Shown here: positions 53,921-64,000 of the stretch, piece by piece | How positions within the stretch are numbered: position 1 is the first letter of the stretch | How the letters are laid out: each line of letters opens with the position of its first letter | Origin: Branchipolynoe longqiensis | Taxonomy: Eukaryota > Annelida > Polychaeta > Phyllodocida > Polynoidae | Assembly (NCBI GenBank): GCA_030323885.1 | Contig: CM059186.1 | Span: forward strand, 26,516,271 to 26,580,270 | Direction of reading: 5' to 3' | DNA length: 64,000 bases | Position numbers and translations under genes: made by a program | The notes under the pieces: generated by a model | The model's database searches: none | What the model was told of the DNA's origin: nothing | The model's input: the letters and a program-made list of their open reading frames with translations, nothing else

Positions 53921-54448
53921 TGATTCCGACAAGACGCGCTCCAATAATCAGTGCTGGGCTTTACCCAACAGGCTGTCACTATCTCTCTACCAGTTCCGAC
54001 AAACCAACCATCTAAAAATAACCAGAAAAGTTGCTAAATCATTTGCTTGAAAAAAAGAAAAGGAAAAAGAAAAGAATCCGCACACTTAACCATCACGCCC
54101 TCAAGATCACGCACCATCCATAAAGTGGTAAACACTCAACGTCATAGAATCCAATCAAGCCACATAGCAGCCGCCCCCCCCCCCCCCCAACAACAAAATT
54201 AACGCTTATAACTTATTAACACGCTCAGGGAGTGGTGTTCATGGATGGTTGCTTCTCCGTGTGCTCATGCACTATAATAATACTACAACAACAACTACTG
54301 CTACTGCTAGTGCTACTGCTACTGCTACTGCCACTGCCACTGCCACCGCCACCGCCACTGCCACTACTACTACTCAGGCCGCCGGGTCGCCGTGATTATG
54401 GCCTTTGCTGCCGACACGGCATGAAAATATTAAATTTCTGAAACCAAG
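53921..54448. repeat. gene-free stretch with triplet repeats
   Basis: At 54274-54375 an imperfect (ACT/GCT/ACC)n triplet run, changing from ACT to GCT to GCC units. A poly-C run lies at 54174-54188. No gene is recognised. Confidence 0.55.
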
Positions 54449-54640
54449 ACCCGATGGCTGAATGAGTTGAGAGTCCGCCTCCCGTTCTGGTAGGTTGTGC
54501 AATTCGAACCTCCTAGTTCGAACCCTGGTCGAGTCAAATGAATGACTTAAAAATTGATACTTGTCGCTACCTAGCCTGGCGCTCGGCATAACTAGGACAG
54601 GGCAAGGAGCAGTGGAATGAGGAAGACCAATTGTCCATGA
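54449..54640 (+). mobile_element. SINE-A, 3'-truncated
   Basis: The head CGATGGCTGAATGAGTTGAG, CTAGTTCGAACCCTGGTCGA (B box), then ATTGATACTTGTCGCTACC and AGGACAGGGCAAGGA. It stops before the tail. Confidence 0.8.
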
Positions 54641-54660
54641 TTGAAATTTCCCCTGCTTAA

Positions 54661-54984
54661 TCAACTAATATGCCAATAAAAAAATATCTAGATTTGGTTC
54701 TACATATCTAACTTAGATACTGATGCACTTTTTAAGCATTTATCACCACATAGAAGGGAATACTGAGCCAATTTAATATAACCTGTTGCAGCAGAAGCCT
54801 ATGGTGTCAGAGTTTTGGCGTGCTTGCCAAAACTAATTTAGCATGATTACACTTAAAATATCTCAAAAGTTAAAAATTAAAGTTACTTCAAACTAAAGTA
54901 ATCTAGATTGTAATAATCAATTCAATATAATTATCTCAGAAAATGGACAGAAACTCAAAGCTATTGGACTATGCAACTTTAAAC
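54661..54984 (-). mobile_element. TTAA-type MITE, copy 13 (inverted, left end lost)
   Basis: Begins with decayed family sequence (AAAATATCTAGATTTGG) and ends CTATTGGACTATGCAACTTTAA. Confidence 0.8.
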
Positions 54985-55824
54985 TAGCTAACTAACTAAC
55001 TGACCAAGACGCAGGGTGACTGTGTCAGGGGCGTCTCCCTGATTAAAGACCTGCATTTATAACCGTACATTCACTGTCCACTTTCGCATGCTGCAGGGCA
55101 CCAGATGCAGCCACAGTCGATGTGTTATCAAGTGCATGGTCTATCGACTCTCACCTTTTAGTAGGCTGTCCTAGTATGTATAGTGCTGCCCCACTGGAAT
55201 ACTATGTTGCTGCCACCATGACTCGATATGCCACCCAGTCACATGATCCCGATACTGATCAAACAAGTCTTTGTAGGTACCGGCAGCAAAATTAAAATAT
55301 ATGCATATAGTGCAATATATTTATTCCATCATGTAGACATTGAAATTACAAGCCTAAATTCAAAAACAGTTAGGTTATATATATCTCTTTCTTGAGACAA
55401 TAACTTTTTAATTTTGAATTAAAAGTGGAAATTTTACCAAATATAATAAAAAGTGGAAGGATGTGAGGGGCGTTCTGCTAACCAATTTCTGTTCTACATA
55501 TATAAAGGAATTTAAATTGTCAATTGCTAAATCAATTAGTCAACCAGATTTTTAATAAGACAATGTCAAAAAGTGCAATTCATAACAACAAAAAATCATT
55601 CTGATTTGGCCAAATAGTAATTTTCAAAGCATGGTATTTTCTTGGAAAACTATAACAAGACTGAATAAAAGCTAAATAGTTCACCTATTCATAACAGTGT
55701 AATACCCTATTTTTCATTCCAGAGCTCTATCTGCAGAGAATCAAAAGATATCTGCATCCTAAAATGTGAAAAGGTGTAATTGTTTGCACGTAAACAGTAT
55801 CTGTAAGTGAATTTTTTTCAACAT
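54985..55824. other. mostly gene-free; small SINE-A scrap
   Basis: At about 55177-55275, AGTGCTGCCCCACTGGAATA and CCACCCAGTCACATGATCCC are an inverted SINE-A body fragment. The rest is AT-rich without recognised features. Confidence 0.5.
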
Positions 55825-56430
55825 TTCAATCTTTGTATTTGCAATCAAGATGCAGTGTTTTATATCTTTAGCTAAATTATTGTTATCGCTAATATGCATT
55901 AGTTTCACACGCCATGTGTGCACAATTTTTTTAATCTTCCTCATATTTGGCACAGTGTTAGAATTACCATTCACTAAGACTAATATATATTATTTATATC
56001 AATATTATATCCAAAAATATGGAAAATATTGAATTTTGATTGAACATATAAAGACAAATTGTCGGAAAACCGAATATATCAATTTGATGAATTTTTAAAT
56101 GCTGATTGTAGCTTAACCATTTAGTTAAACTTCCTAAAAATTGACAGTGCACATCATCTGTATGTAATACACATTATCCTATTAATATTCTGCCTAGAAA
56201 TACAAAAAGATCATTTTGAGTGCACATACAAAGGAAAAGTGTACAAAACAAAAAATATAAATTTGTTCATCAAGCTTTGAACACTCACTGTGGCTCATCC
56301 AATAGGTGGATCTTCTTCAAATTTTGCACACATGGTGTGTGGAGCTAATGCATATTAGCTACAACAATAAATTAGCTAAAGATATAAAAAACTGAATCTT
56401 GATTGCAAATACAAATTAAAAGTGTCTGAA
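55825..56430. repeat. foldback repeat with about 110-bp arms
   Basis: The left arm at 55830-55940 (TTTGTATTTGCAATCAAGAT, ATATCTTTAGCTAAATTATT, GCTAATATGCATTAG, CACCATGTGTGCA-like) is repeated in inverse at about 56315-56425. Arms differ at roughly one base in ten. The spacer is about 380 bp. It could be the two ends of a MITE or an inverted duplication. Confidence 0.75.
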
Positions 56431-57096
56431 ACCGAAAATAATGAATTAAATAAATCTTTACATATTCACTGTACCTAGAGCAATGGTTGGATCTTCCCAA
56501 ATTTCGCCCAATATTAGATTATATATTCTGTAATATATCTCAATAGACATCAATCAATGTCATGTACATGTTTCTACATGGGTGTTACCATTGTGAAACT
56601 AGTGTGGTCAGCAATGGCCCAAACAAGTTGGTGTCAATATTCTGTCTGCAGCTCCTTGCACTAACTAGCACTATAGTAAGACTGGTATCATTGGAAAGGG
56701 AATCAAATTGCCTATCTATCCATGCCAAATCTTATTAGGTTTTAAATAATTTTTAATTCTGCAGATGGGTTTTAAACTTTCAAAATAATTTAAATTGCAA
56801 ACTTTGACCTGTTTTCAGAGTCGTTTTCATTTAAACCAGCAATGAAGGAATATTACCTAAGTACAGTGATTATATAAATGGATTTTACTTAAATAGAAAC
56901 TTACTATATATTAAATCCAACAACACCATCGGATAGAACAAATGTTGATCTTCTAGGATATGCAATTTCATCATGATCAAATATGTACACAAATAGTTAT
57001 AAGCATGTGAATATTGATGAAAAAAACACCATTCCTGCACTTTTTCATACCGCTGCGGTACATAGTCTTTGCTCTATCCATTATGTAAGTAATTTA
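56431..57096. other. gene-free stretch
   Basis: AT-rich with no recognised element. Confidence 0.4.
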
Positions 57097-57455
57097 TTTG
57101 AGAGTCGAGATTCGAACCCGCGACCTTCCGCATGGTCCTCAAATACGGAAATAGGTAAGAGCGCAGGCTTCCCGTGCGGAAGGTCGGGAGTTTGAATCCT
57201 GGCTGAGTCAAAGTGATGACTTACACAATTGATACTTGTCACTACCTTGTCTGGAACTTGGCATTACTAGGATAGGGGAAGGACTGGTTAGTGTAGTGTC
57301 GGGATAATATGACTGAGTGGGATATTGGGTCATGGTGCCAGCGGCCTGATCTCCCAGTGGAGCAGCACTATAAAGTCACCATGAGCGCGCACCGTCACAC
57401 GTCTGTACCCATCCTGATATAACTAAAGATGTTGCTAGCACCTGAACCCCAAGAA
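57097..57455 (+). mobile_element. SINE-A with a double head
   Basis: A short inverted head piece (TTCGAACCCGCGACCTTCCG) precedes the forward head (AGGTAAGAGCGCAGGCTTCC, GTTTGAATCCTGGCTGAGTC), so CGGAAGGTCG occurs in both directions within 80 bp. Body and tail (CACTATAAAGTCACCATGAG, CCTGATATAACTAAAGATG) follow. Confidence 0.8.
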
Positions 57456-57461
57456 AAAAAC

Positions 57462-57674
57462 AATTTAATAGAACCTGTCACTGCTGAAATCTATGGTGCC
57501 CAGAATTTCTACATGCACGCCAGAAGTATTTAGCATTTTTCCACTTTAAATATCTTCAAATTTAACCCTTTAATTAAAAATTACTTTAAGCTAAAGTAAA
57601 GTAGATTATAATGGTATATTTAATTTTTAAGACATAATAAAGTCTCAAAAACCATCGGATTATGTAACTTTAAT
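57462..57674 (-). mobile_element. TTAA-type MITE, copy 14 (truncated, inverted)
   Basis: Begins inside the family (AATTTAATAGAACCTGTC) right after the SINE and ends ACCATCGGATTATGTAACTT then TAA. Confidence 0.75.
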
Positions 57675-57963
57675 ATTATTTTTAAATTTTCTTTTAGGAG
57701 AAAAATCAAAGTCGGTGGCAGAAAGATCAATAAATCTGGTTATCAGCCGGTTAGAGATAGGCAAACTTGGAGTTTAATGATAAAGATATCACCAGATTAT
57801 AGTGGAGATAAGGGAGCATTCAGATGGCTGTGATCCGTGAGATTCCTAATTGATCACAACATATTGAGGTCGTAGACAGAATTATCACGCAGTTTCACTT
57901 TGTAGCTTTAGTCGTAAAATGCTGAATTTGCGCAGAAGCGATGGAATTTTATTTTCTGTCTTG
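57675..57963. other. gene-free stretch
   Basis: A splice-acceptor-like TTTTCTTTTAG lies at 57685-57695, but no convincing exon follows. Confidence 0.3.
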
Positions 57964-58312
57964 TAGTTGCATAGTCTGATGGTTTTAAGTTTCTTTCACC
58001 TTTCTGAGATAAATATATTAAATTGATTGTTTTAATCTACCATACTTTAGTTTGAAGTAACTTTTATTTTAAATTGCTATGTTTTGAGATATTTGACGTG
58101 CAAACGTGTAAGATTAGTTTGGCAAGCATGCCAAAACTCTGACACCATAGGCTTCTGCAGTAACATATTCGATTAAATTGCCTCAGTATTCCCCGTATGT
58201 GGTGACAAATGTTTAATAAGTGCAACAGTATCTACGTTAAATATGTAGAATGAAATCTAAATCATTGTTTTGATTTTGAAAATTTGATGCTTCATCGGAC
58301 TATGCAATTTAA
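57964..58312 (+). mobile_element. TTAA-type MITE, copy 15
   Basis: AGTTGCATAGTCTGATGG left, CATCGGACTATGCAATTTAA right, interior landmarks all in the forward order. Confidence 0.85.
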
Positions 58313-58407
58313 TATTGGGAGTGGAATCTGTGAGCATTAACAAGAATAGTGGCGCATTTATGTATATAATTCGTGCAAATGTTATAGCTCTAATAAAAAG
58401 TAATATG

Positions 58408-58537
58408 TAGAGTCCCTTCTATGTGGCAACAGATGCTTAATAAGTGCATCACTATCTAAATTAGATATGTAGAATCAAATCTAGATCGTTGCGTTGGTTT
58501 TGAAAATTTGATGATTTATCAGACTATGCAGCTTTAA
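58408..58537 (+). mobile_element. TTAA-type MITE, 3' fragment (copy 16)
   Basis: CCCTTCTATGTGGCAACAGA to ATCAGACTATGCAGCTTTAA, the last third of the family. Confidence 0.75.
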
Positions 58538-58669
58538 TACCTGATATGATGATGTGTGTTACATAACTGAAGGTCAGTTAATGGGGAGCTTTCATAAGCC
58601 ATTTCTCTCGCTATACACTTGGTGGCAGACCCGTTCCCGGTCCAAGTCGGCCATCATGGTTGGATAGAA

Positions 58670-59290
58670 AGGTGTAGGTGTGTGGTGGGGGAGGGGGGTG
58701 TGGGGGGGTTTAGGAATGTGGTGGGGGTGTAGGTGTGTGGTGAGGGTTTAGTGGGGTGGTGGGGGTTTAGGGGTGTGGTGGGGCTGTAGGTGTGTGGTGG
58801 AGGTGTAGGTGTGTGGTGGGGATGTAGGCGTGTGGTGTGAGTGTAGGTGTGTGTTGGGGATGTAGGTGTGTGGTGAGGGTTTAGGGGTGTGGTGGGGGTG
58901 TAGGTGTGTGGTGGGGGTTTAGGGATGTGGTGGAGGTGTAGGTGGTGGTGTAGGTGTGTGGTGAGGGTTTAGGGGTGTGGTGGTGTAGGTGTGTGGTGGG
59001 GTGTAGGTGGGTGTGGGGTTTCAGGATGTGGTGGGGGTGTAGGTTGTGATGTGTGTGTGTGGGGTGGTGTATGTGTGTGTGTGTGATTGAGGTGTAGGTG
59101 TGTGTGTGTGGTGGTGTACATGTGGTGTGTGTGGTGAGGATGTAGGTGTAAGTGTGTGGTGGGGGTGTAAGTGTGTGGTGGGGGGTTTAGGTGTGTGGTT
59201 GGGGTATAAGGGATACTGGGGGTACATGTGTGGGGTGATGGTGGTGGGGGTTTAGGGCTGTGGTGGGAGTGTAGGTGTGTGATGGGGGTT
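58670..59290 (+). repeat. GT/G-rich minisatellite, left arm of inverted repeat
   Basis: Irregular units of GGGGTGTAGGTGTGTGGTG and GGGTTTAGGGGTGTGGTG, 15-40 bp, with almost no C. Runs of three to six G are frequent, so G-quadruplex formation is possible. Confidence 0.9.
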
Positions 59291-59324
59291 TAGGGATTCT
59301 AAAGATTGTGAGGTGCCGCTCTCC

Positions 59325-59793
59325 AAGACACCCCTACACCTCCACCACAAACCACCTACACCCCTACCACACACACCGTCAACCCCTACCACACACATAC
59401 ACCCCCACCACATCCCTAAGCCCCCACCATACCCACTCACCACACACTCCTACACCCCCCACCACACCCATAAATCCCCATACACCCCCACCACACACAT
59501 CAAAATCCTCACCACACCCCTACAACGCCACAACACACCCACCACACAAATATACACACCCACCATACACACCTACACCCCAACCACCCCCACCCCCACC
59601 ATGCACACCCGTAAATCCCCACACATCCCACAACACACACCAAAATCCTCACCACACCCCTACACCTCCACCACACACCCCTACACACCCACCACACAAA
59701 CATACACCCCCACCATACACCTACTATACACACCTCAACAACCCAACTACACCCCTTCAATCCCCACTACACCCCCTCTTATTTACACACACT
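59325..59793 (-). repeat. CA/C-rich minisatellite, right arm of inverted repeat
   Basis: The same kind of units in reverse complement (CACCACACACCTACACCCC, CACCACACCCATAAATCCCC). A 35-bp non-repetitive centre (59290-59325) separates it from the left arm. Long threonine/proline-rich open frames here are artefacts. Confidence 0.9.
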
Positions 59794-59974
59794 TGATAGT
59801 AGAAGGAACTGCTTCTAATAGTCTATCCAACCAAAGCATTACAGAGACTGGCATGGTGCGCCATCTGATGAGAGACTCATGCAAACTGAAAGGTCCCCAT
59901 TAGACTCGAAGCCTGACTCTGTGCTGATTACACAAAACAGATCTCTATACAAGGGGTCTATTGTTGATATTGCA

Positions 59975-60205
59975 TTCTGGATAACAGATACGAGTTCTTG
60001 GTATAAATATATGGGCTTGATTCTTGATTCTTGATATGGATAAGATGACCTGGTTCTTGATATCGATACCAGAACTTTGGTTGTGATATGGACACAAGGG
60101 CTTGGTTCTTGATATGGATAATGCAGATTGGTTCTTGATTTGGATAACAGGGATTGGTTCTTGATATGGATAACAGTGACTGATTCTTGATTTGGATAAT
60201 AAGTT
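59975..60205. repeat. about 32-bp tandem repeat
   Basis: Seven to eight degenerate units of TTGGTTCTTGATATGGATAA with CAG or similar spacers. Confidence 0.8.
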
Positions 60206-60404
60206 CAAGATGATAGTTGATACAGGAAGTGGAATTTTATCAAAATATTTACTAGAACAATTTGACTGCAATTATAAACAAATGCATGGCAATAACCTTG
60301 CCAAGTTTGGTTATCAGGAGGCACATGGTTGTACTTATAGGTGCAAAATGAGTTTAAAGTATAGGTTCTATTTAGGAGGTTATGGCAAGAAGTACTCCCT
60401 GCTT

Positions 60405-60600
60405 GCCTGAGGAACCTAGTTTACTCGGTCGGGCAGGTGAAGTTACAGGTGACTATTTTTCTGATCTTCGGTAGCAGATTTCAGTTTCAATTGGCTGACT
60501 TGGGCTTGGGCAAGTAGTTTGGCTACTCGGGCAAGTAGTTAATTCAGTTACTTGCGCAATCAGGCAAGTGGGGAAATATGTTACTGTCCTACCCTATATT
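60405..60600 (-). repeat. dispersed repeat R2, copy 2
   Basis: The reverse complement matches 31033-31245 over about 190 bp: CCTAGTTTACTCGGTCGGG, CAGTTTCAATTGGCTGACTT, GGGCAAGTAGTTTGGC, and GTTACTGTCCTACCC. Confidence 0.65.
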
Positions 60601-61039
60601 GTGATGGATAGGGCTAAGAGTTGGTGATAGTGGGGATGGGTGAGATGATAGTGGTTAGTGGTAGTAGTGGGAGATAGTCCGGTATGTGTGTGGCTAGGGT
60701 GTTGATAGGGGGGTATGAACAACAAAACCGGAGACAGAATCACATGACCGGAGATAGTCCGGTATGTTTTTTAATTTTTAATTAATTAATTAATTTTGTT
60801 ATTGAGGCAATATTTATACTGTCCATAGCATATAAGCCTGGGTACCCAGGCTTGTTTTCAATGCTGGCCAGTTGTAGTGTCGGTGTTATCTTACCACACA
60901 GTAGCTGCTGATAAATAATTTGATTGCCTGCATTTCAGAAGCAGATAGATAGTTGGTTGGTATGGTTAGTAGCCTATGTTAGTTTTTTTTAGTAATTTTC
61001 TTGGCATATATGTATTTTTTTAAATTTTGTTCTACTCTT
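60601..61039. other. gene-free stretch
   Basis: GGAGATAGTCCGGTATGT occurs at 60669 and 60751, a short direct repeat. (TTAA)n lies at 60778-60796. Presumably the 3' flank of LINE 2. Confidence 0.4.
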
Positions 61040-61379
61040 ATTACTAGACTAGCCTACTCCTATTTACATATCATAGCCTTGTACGTAGCTGTGTGGTGTG
61101 TTATCTGGCTACTTTTGGCATGGTTACCTTCCATTGGGCATCCCGCTGGGTGGCCGTGACATATCACATGCCCCTTTGCAGTGCAGCTTAGTGGGGGGTT
61201 TCCTAGCCTAATTTGCACTGATATTTTTTTGTAAGTTATTAGGTCAGGAATTTGTCTTCCTTTACCGTTTGGGCAGTCCACACCTTGGCAGCCATTTCCA
61301 GTGTGCTTCTCTCATGAGCTTTTATTTGACTTCTGGTCTGCTTTAGTAGTGGCACATTATTTGCTCTAGTAGCTCTTTA

Positions 61380-61726
61380 TGGTTTTGTTAGGAGTTTATT
61401 GTTTTGACTATAGCTATATATATGCTAATGTTTTCAAGTGGATTATTCTCCTATTTTCTAGTAATTTCACTTCGGTTCTTTTGTGTATGTCATAGGTGGG
61501 GTGCAGCTTGTCTACTCTTAGACAGATTTTTAGGGCTCTGTTCTGCAGTATTTGCAGTTTTTTAGTAGTTCTTTTCTCGCACCCATGTAGTTTACATCTC
61601 CATAGTCAAAATAGTGAGAGCACACCATGCCCTTGGAAGATTTTTATTGACATTTCTTGTGTCATGTACTCTCTTAGCTTGGCAAATGCCACAGATTAAA
61701 ATGGTTTACTTTCTTGATAATTTTTT
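61380..61726 (-). pseudogene. LINE 2 C-terminal segment, broken frames
   Basis: Broken reading continues with LKKIIKKVNHF, then KLQILQNRALKICLRVDKL and HPTYDIHKRTEVKLLENRR, the LQxxQNRALR block of the family. One stop and at least one shift are present. Confidence 0.8.
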
Positions 61727-63200
61727 TTAACGTAGGTTTGTAGTTTTACGTAGGTTGTAGTTTAGTTGGCTGTCCAACTCAAGGCCTAGGTATTTGTAAT
61801 GGTCTACATTTTCTAATGTTTGGTTTCCGAACTTACAGTGTAGTTTTCTTTCTGGCATTTGTTTATGCGAGAAGAGTACTGTTTTTGATTTTCTTGTGTT
61901 GATGGTTATTTTGTTGGACTCACACCACTCATCTAGTTTTAGTAGGAGTTTAGTTATTACCTCCTCTTCTGTGGTGCCATTTGCGTATATGACTGTGTCA
62001 TCTGCATATAGTTGGAGGCACTCAGTTTGCAACCATTTTTCTAGATCGGTTATATAGATTATAAAGAGTAGTGGCCATAACACTGACCCTTGGGGTACAC
62101 CACATGTGACAGGTTGGTTGTCTGATAGTGTATTGTTTATTTTTGTTTTCTGTTGCCTGTTGCTCAGGTAGCATTTTATCCAATCCATAGTGTTGGATTT
62201 TATGCCCATGGTTTTTAGTTTTTCCAGTAGTATTTTATGGTCTACTGTGTCAAATGCTTTGCTGAAGTCAATGAAGGCTGCTCCAACTAATTGTTTTTGG
62301 TTCATTGATGCCAGTATGGCATTTGTTAGGTTAGCTATCATTTTTGATGTGGAGTGCAGTTTCCTGAAGCCCCTTGTCTTTCGTTTAGCATATCGTTTTT
62401 GTCGAGGTGTTCATTTATGTGTCTATGTAACACTTTTTCAATGAGCTTGCCTGGGGTTTGAAGAATTGATATTGGCCTGTAGTTTCCCATATTTTGTTTG
62501 TCTCCACTTTTGTGAATGGGGGTGATGGTTGCCATTTTCCAGGCTGAGATAAAATGCCCCTGCTCAAAGGAGATGTTGAATAGGTCTACTATAGTGGCCG
62601 GGATGGCTTGGAGTGCCTCTTTTAATATTTTGGTTGGTATTTCATCTATTCCACTTGGCTTATTCGTATCTATGTCATTTATTAGTTTTTTTACTTCTAT
62701 CATATCTGTTTTGCAGGTGGGGATTTCGTTCTGCACAGTTCCTGATCTGTTTTCCCATCTTTTTTTGAATTTTTCTGACAGCTTTTGCCCTATTGTGGCA
62801 AAGTGTGTGTTCAGTTTGTTTGCTGCATCTTTGTCTGTGAGCATTGCCCCTTCGTTATCTTGGAAGTTTGTATGCTCTTCTTTGTTATTTTTAGGGAATA
62901 ATAGGTTTACATTTTTCCAGAATTTGTTTGTGTTGCTTCTCCAGTCTTTGTCCTGCTTTATTATGTATTTCTTTTTTGCTGTTCTCACAGCTTTGAGAGA
63001 CTTGTTTCTGGCGATATGGTAGGCCAGTTTGTCTTCTATTGTTTCTGTGTGCTTTGCTTTATCACCCAGTTTACTTTTGGTTGTGATGAGTGTTAGCAGG
63101 TCTTTGTCTACCCAAGGGTCTTGTTTTTTTTGTATTTTTATTTTCTTTATGGGGCACATCTCATCAGTTGATTTTCTTATTTCTGTGATGATGTTGTCCC
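61727..63200 (-). pseudogene. LINE 2 reverse transcriptase
   Basis: The linker (KKIKIQKKQDPWVDKDL to NKPSGIDEIPTKILKEAL) leads into WKMATITPIHKSGDKQNMGN and YRPISILQTPGKLIEKVL. After a frameshift at about 62340 follow AAFIDFSKAFDTVDHKILL (first catalytic Asp), CGVPQGSVLWPLLFIIYI and LQLYADDTVIY, the YADD active site, then TINTRKSKTVLFS and HYKYLGLELD. The usual GPLLF is changed to WPLLF. The RT core is otherwise intact over 204 codons. Confidence 0.9.
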
Positions 63201-63299
63201 AATAGATATCAACATCATCTCTGTTTTGTGTGATGTTGTTTATGTTTTGGTGCAGGTGATTTTTTAATGTATCTTCTGAGTAGTTTTTTAGGGACCTGC

Positions 63300-63990
63300 C
63301 CATTTTGTATTCATAGTGATTTGTGCTTTTGAGCTTTTTCCTGGTTACATATACTAGTTTGTGGTCGCTTATGCCCCAGCTTCTAGTGCCCCATTTTGTG
63401 TTATGGTTTGAGTTGGTTAGTATTAGGTCTATTGTTGAGCTATTATTGCTTAGCCTTGTGCTTTCAGTGATGAGCTGCTGCAGGCCTAAGATTTTGATGG
63501 TGGTTTGCAGCATTAGTTTATATTTTTCATTGCTGCTGTAATCCACATTGAAGTCCCCTAGCACAATGATTTCTGCATTTGTTGATTTTTTTACAGTGTT
63601 TATGCTCTTTTCTAGTTCTTCAAGGAATACTTCAATTTCACCTGACAGTGGCCTATAGAGGCTCGCTATGGCTACATTTGCTTGTTTTTCGTTTTTTTAT
63701 CAGGCACCATAAAAGTTCTATGTGCTCGTTTGAGAGATTTGTTGGTTTTAGCCTTTCAGTGTCTAGGTTTTTGGTGGCTTTGCAGTAAAGAGCAACACCT
63801 CCACCCTTCTTTGTTTGGTTCATTGCATTAATGTGTTGTCTGTCATTACGTACAAGCCTATATCCGTATGTATTGAGGGTGTTGTTTTGGTGTTTGTCAG
63901 TGAACCATGTCTCTGATAACGTTAGTACATCTAGATTGTCTCTTTTAAGATGCATTTATATTAAGTCTATTTTATTGGATGCGCTCTGGC
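63300..63990 (-). pseudogene. LINE 2 endonuclease domain
   Basis: LDVLTLSETWFTD, YRLVRNDR and KKGGGVALYCK (63653-63955), then in another frame MLGDFNVDYSS and STIDLILTNSN followed by SWGISDHKLVYV. The Glu, Asp and SDH blocks of the APE fold are present. One frameshift lies between 63653 and 63564. Confidence 0.85.
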
Positions 63991-64000
63991 AGTTTAGGTG

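Larger units (their letters stand above)
61040..64000 (-). mobile_element. APE-type non-LTR retrotransposon (LINE 2), cut by the window edge
   Basis: Reading leftwards: endonuclease, linker, reverse transcriptase and C-terminal segment. Frameshifts near 63600 and 62340 and several breaks left of 61730 make it non-functional, but it is less decayed than LINE 1. The start lies beyond 64000. The 3' end is unclear near 61040. Motif wording is like Jockey/CR1-group elements. It is not the same family as LINE 1: shared motifs are only family-level. Confidence 0.9.

Noticed and set aside
58700..58990. GGGTTTAGGG resembling a TTTAGGG telomere repeat
   Set aside because: It occurs irregularly within GTGTAGGTGTG units and animals use TTAGGG; no telomere array is present.
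59275..59903. Long threonine/proline/histidine-rich open frames
   Set aside because: CA/C-rich minisatellite without stops; both overlapping frames are equally open.

Overview
The window reads as intergenic or intronic DNA from an animal genome that is AT-rich and packed with repeats. There is no operon-like or viral gene layout. Nearly every long open frame is part of a transposable element or falls by chance inside a minisatellite. A mollusc is my best guess, with moderate to low confidence. The main reason is the tRNA-headed SINE at 24.35-24.68 kb, whose body and GTCGTTAAAT-type tail resemble a short element I remember as common in molluscs. A DIRS retrotransposon, a PIF/Harbinger element and several APE-type LINEs fit an invertebrate but do not prove the phylum.

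Layout. 0-9 kb: gene-poor DNA with MITEs, one weak candidate exon (minus strand, about 0.45-0.62 kb) and a possible 5' exon that stops right after its ATG (3.77 kb). 9.6-12.2 kb: a decayed APE-type LINE on the minus strand. 12.8-14.9 kb: degenerate and 45-bp tandem repeats holding a small hAT-like insertion. 15.7-16.8 kb: a long-TIR MITE, then a plausible first coding exon ending in a splice donor. 17.7-26.9 kb: MITEs of several families, two SINE families (one copy chimeric, one inside a MITE) and a LINE scrap. 27.1-30.0 kb: a satellite array of 31-bp units passing into 34-bp units. 30.3-41.1 kb: LINE 3' ends, SINEs, a 52-bp minisatellite and MITEs. 41.2-46.2 kb: a DIRS element with gag, RT/RNase H and tyrosine recombinase, all damaged. 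46.9-48.6 kb: a broken PIF/Harbinger transposase with one recognisable end. 49.3-60.2 kb: pyrimidine-rich and other tandem repeats, MITEs, SINEs and a 1.1-kb GT/CA minisatellite inverted repeat. 61.0-64.0 kb: a second decayed LINE that runs off the right edge.

Two non-autonomous DNA transposon groups dominate. The first (about 350 bp, ends AGCTGCATAGTCCGAT, at least 15 copies) inserts at TTAA; a copy nested inside another copy shows this directly. The second has ends AGGSCCTGTCACACTACG and TAA target duplications. Its interior is filled with short ACGTAY/RTACGT motifs spaced about one helical turn apart. The Harbinger-like gene at 46.9-48.1 kb is followed by the same motif field and the same terminus at 48.61 kb, so that family is the likely source of the transposase. 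Two further MITEs (20.2 and 26.6 kb) repeat the architecture (TAA duplication plus a dense short-motif interior) with unrelated motifs. I regard this as the most interesting signal in the window.
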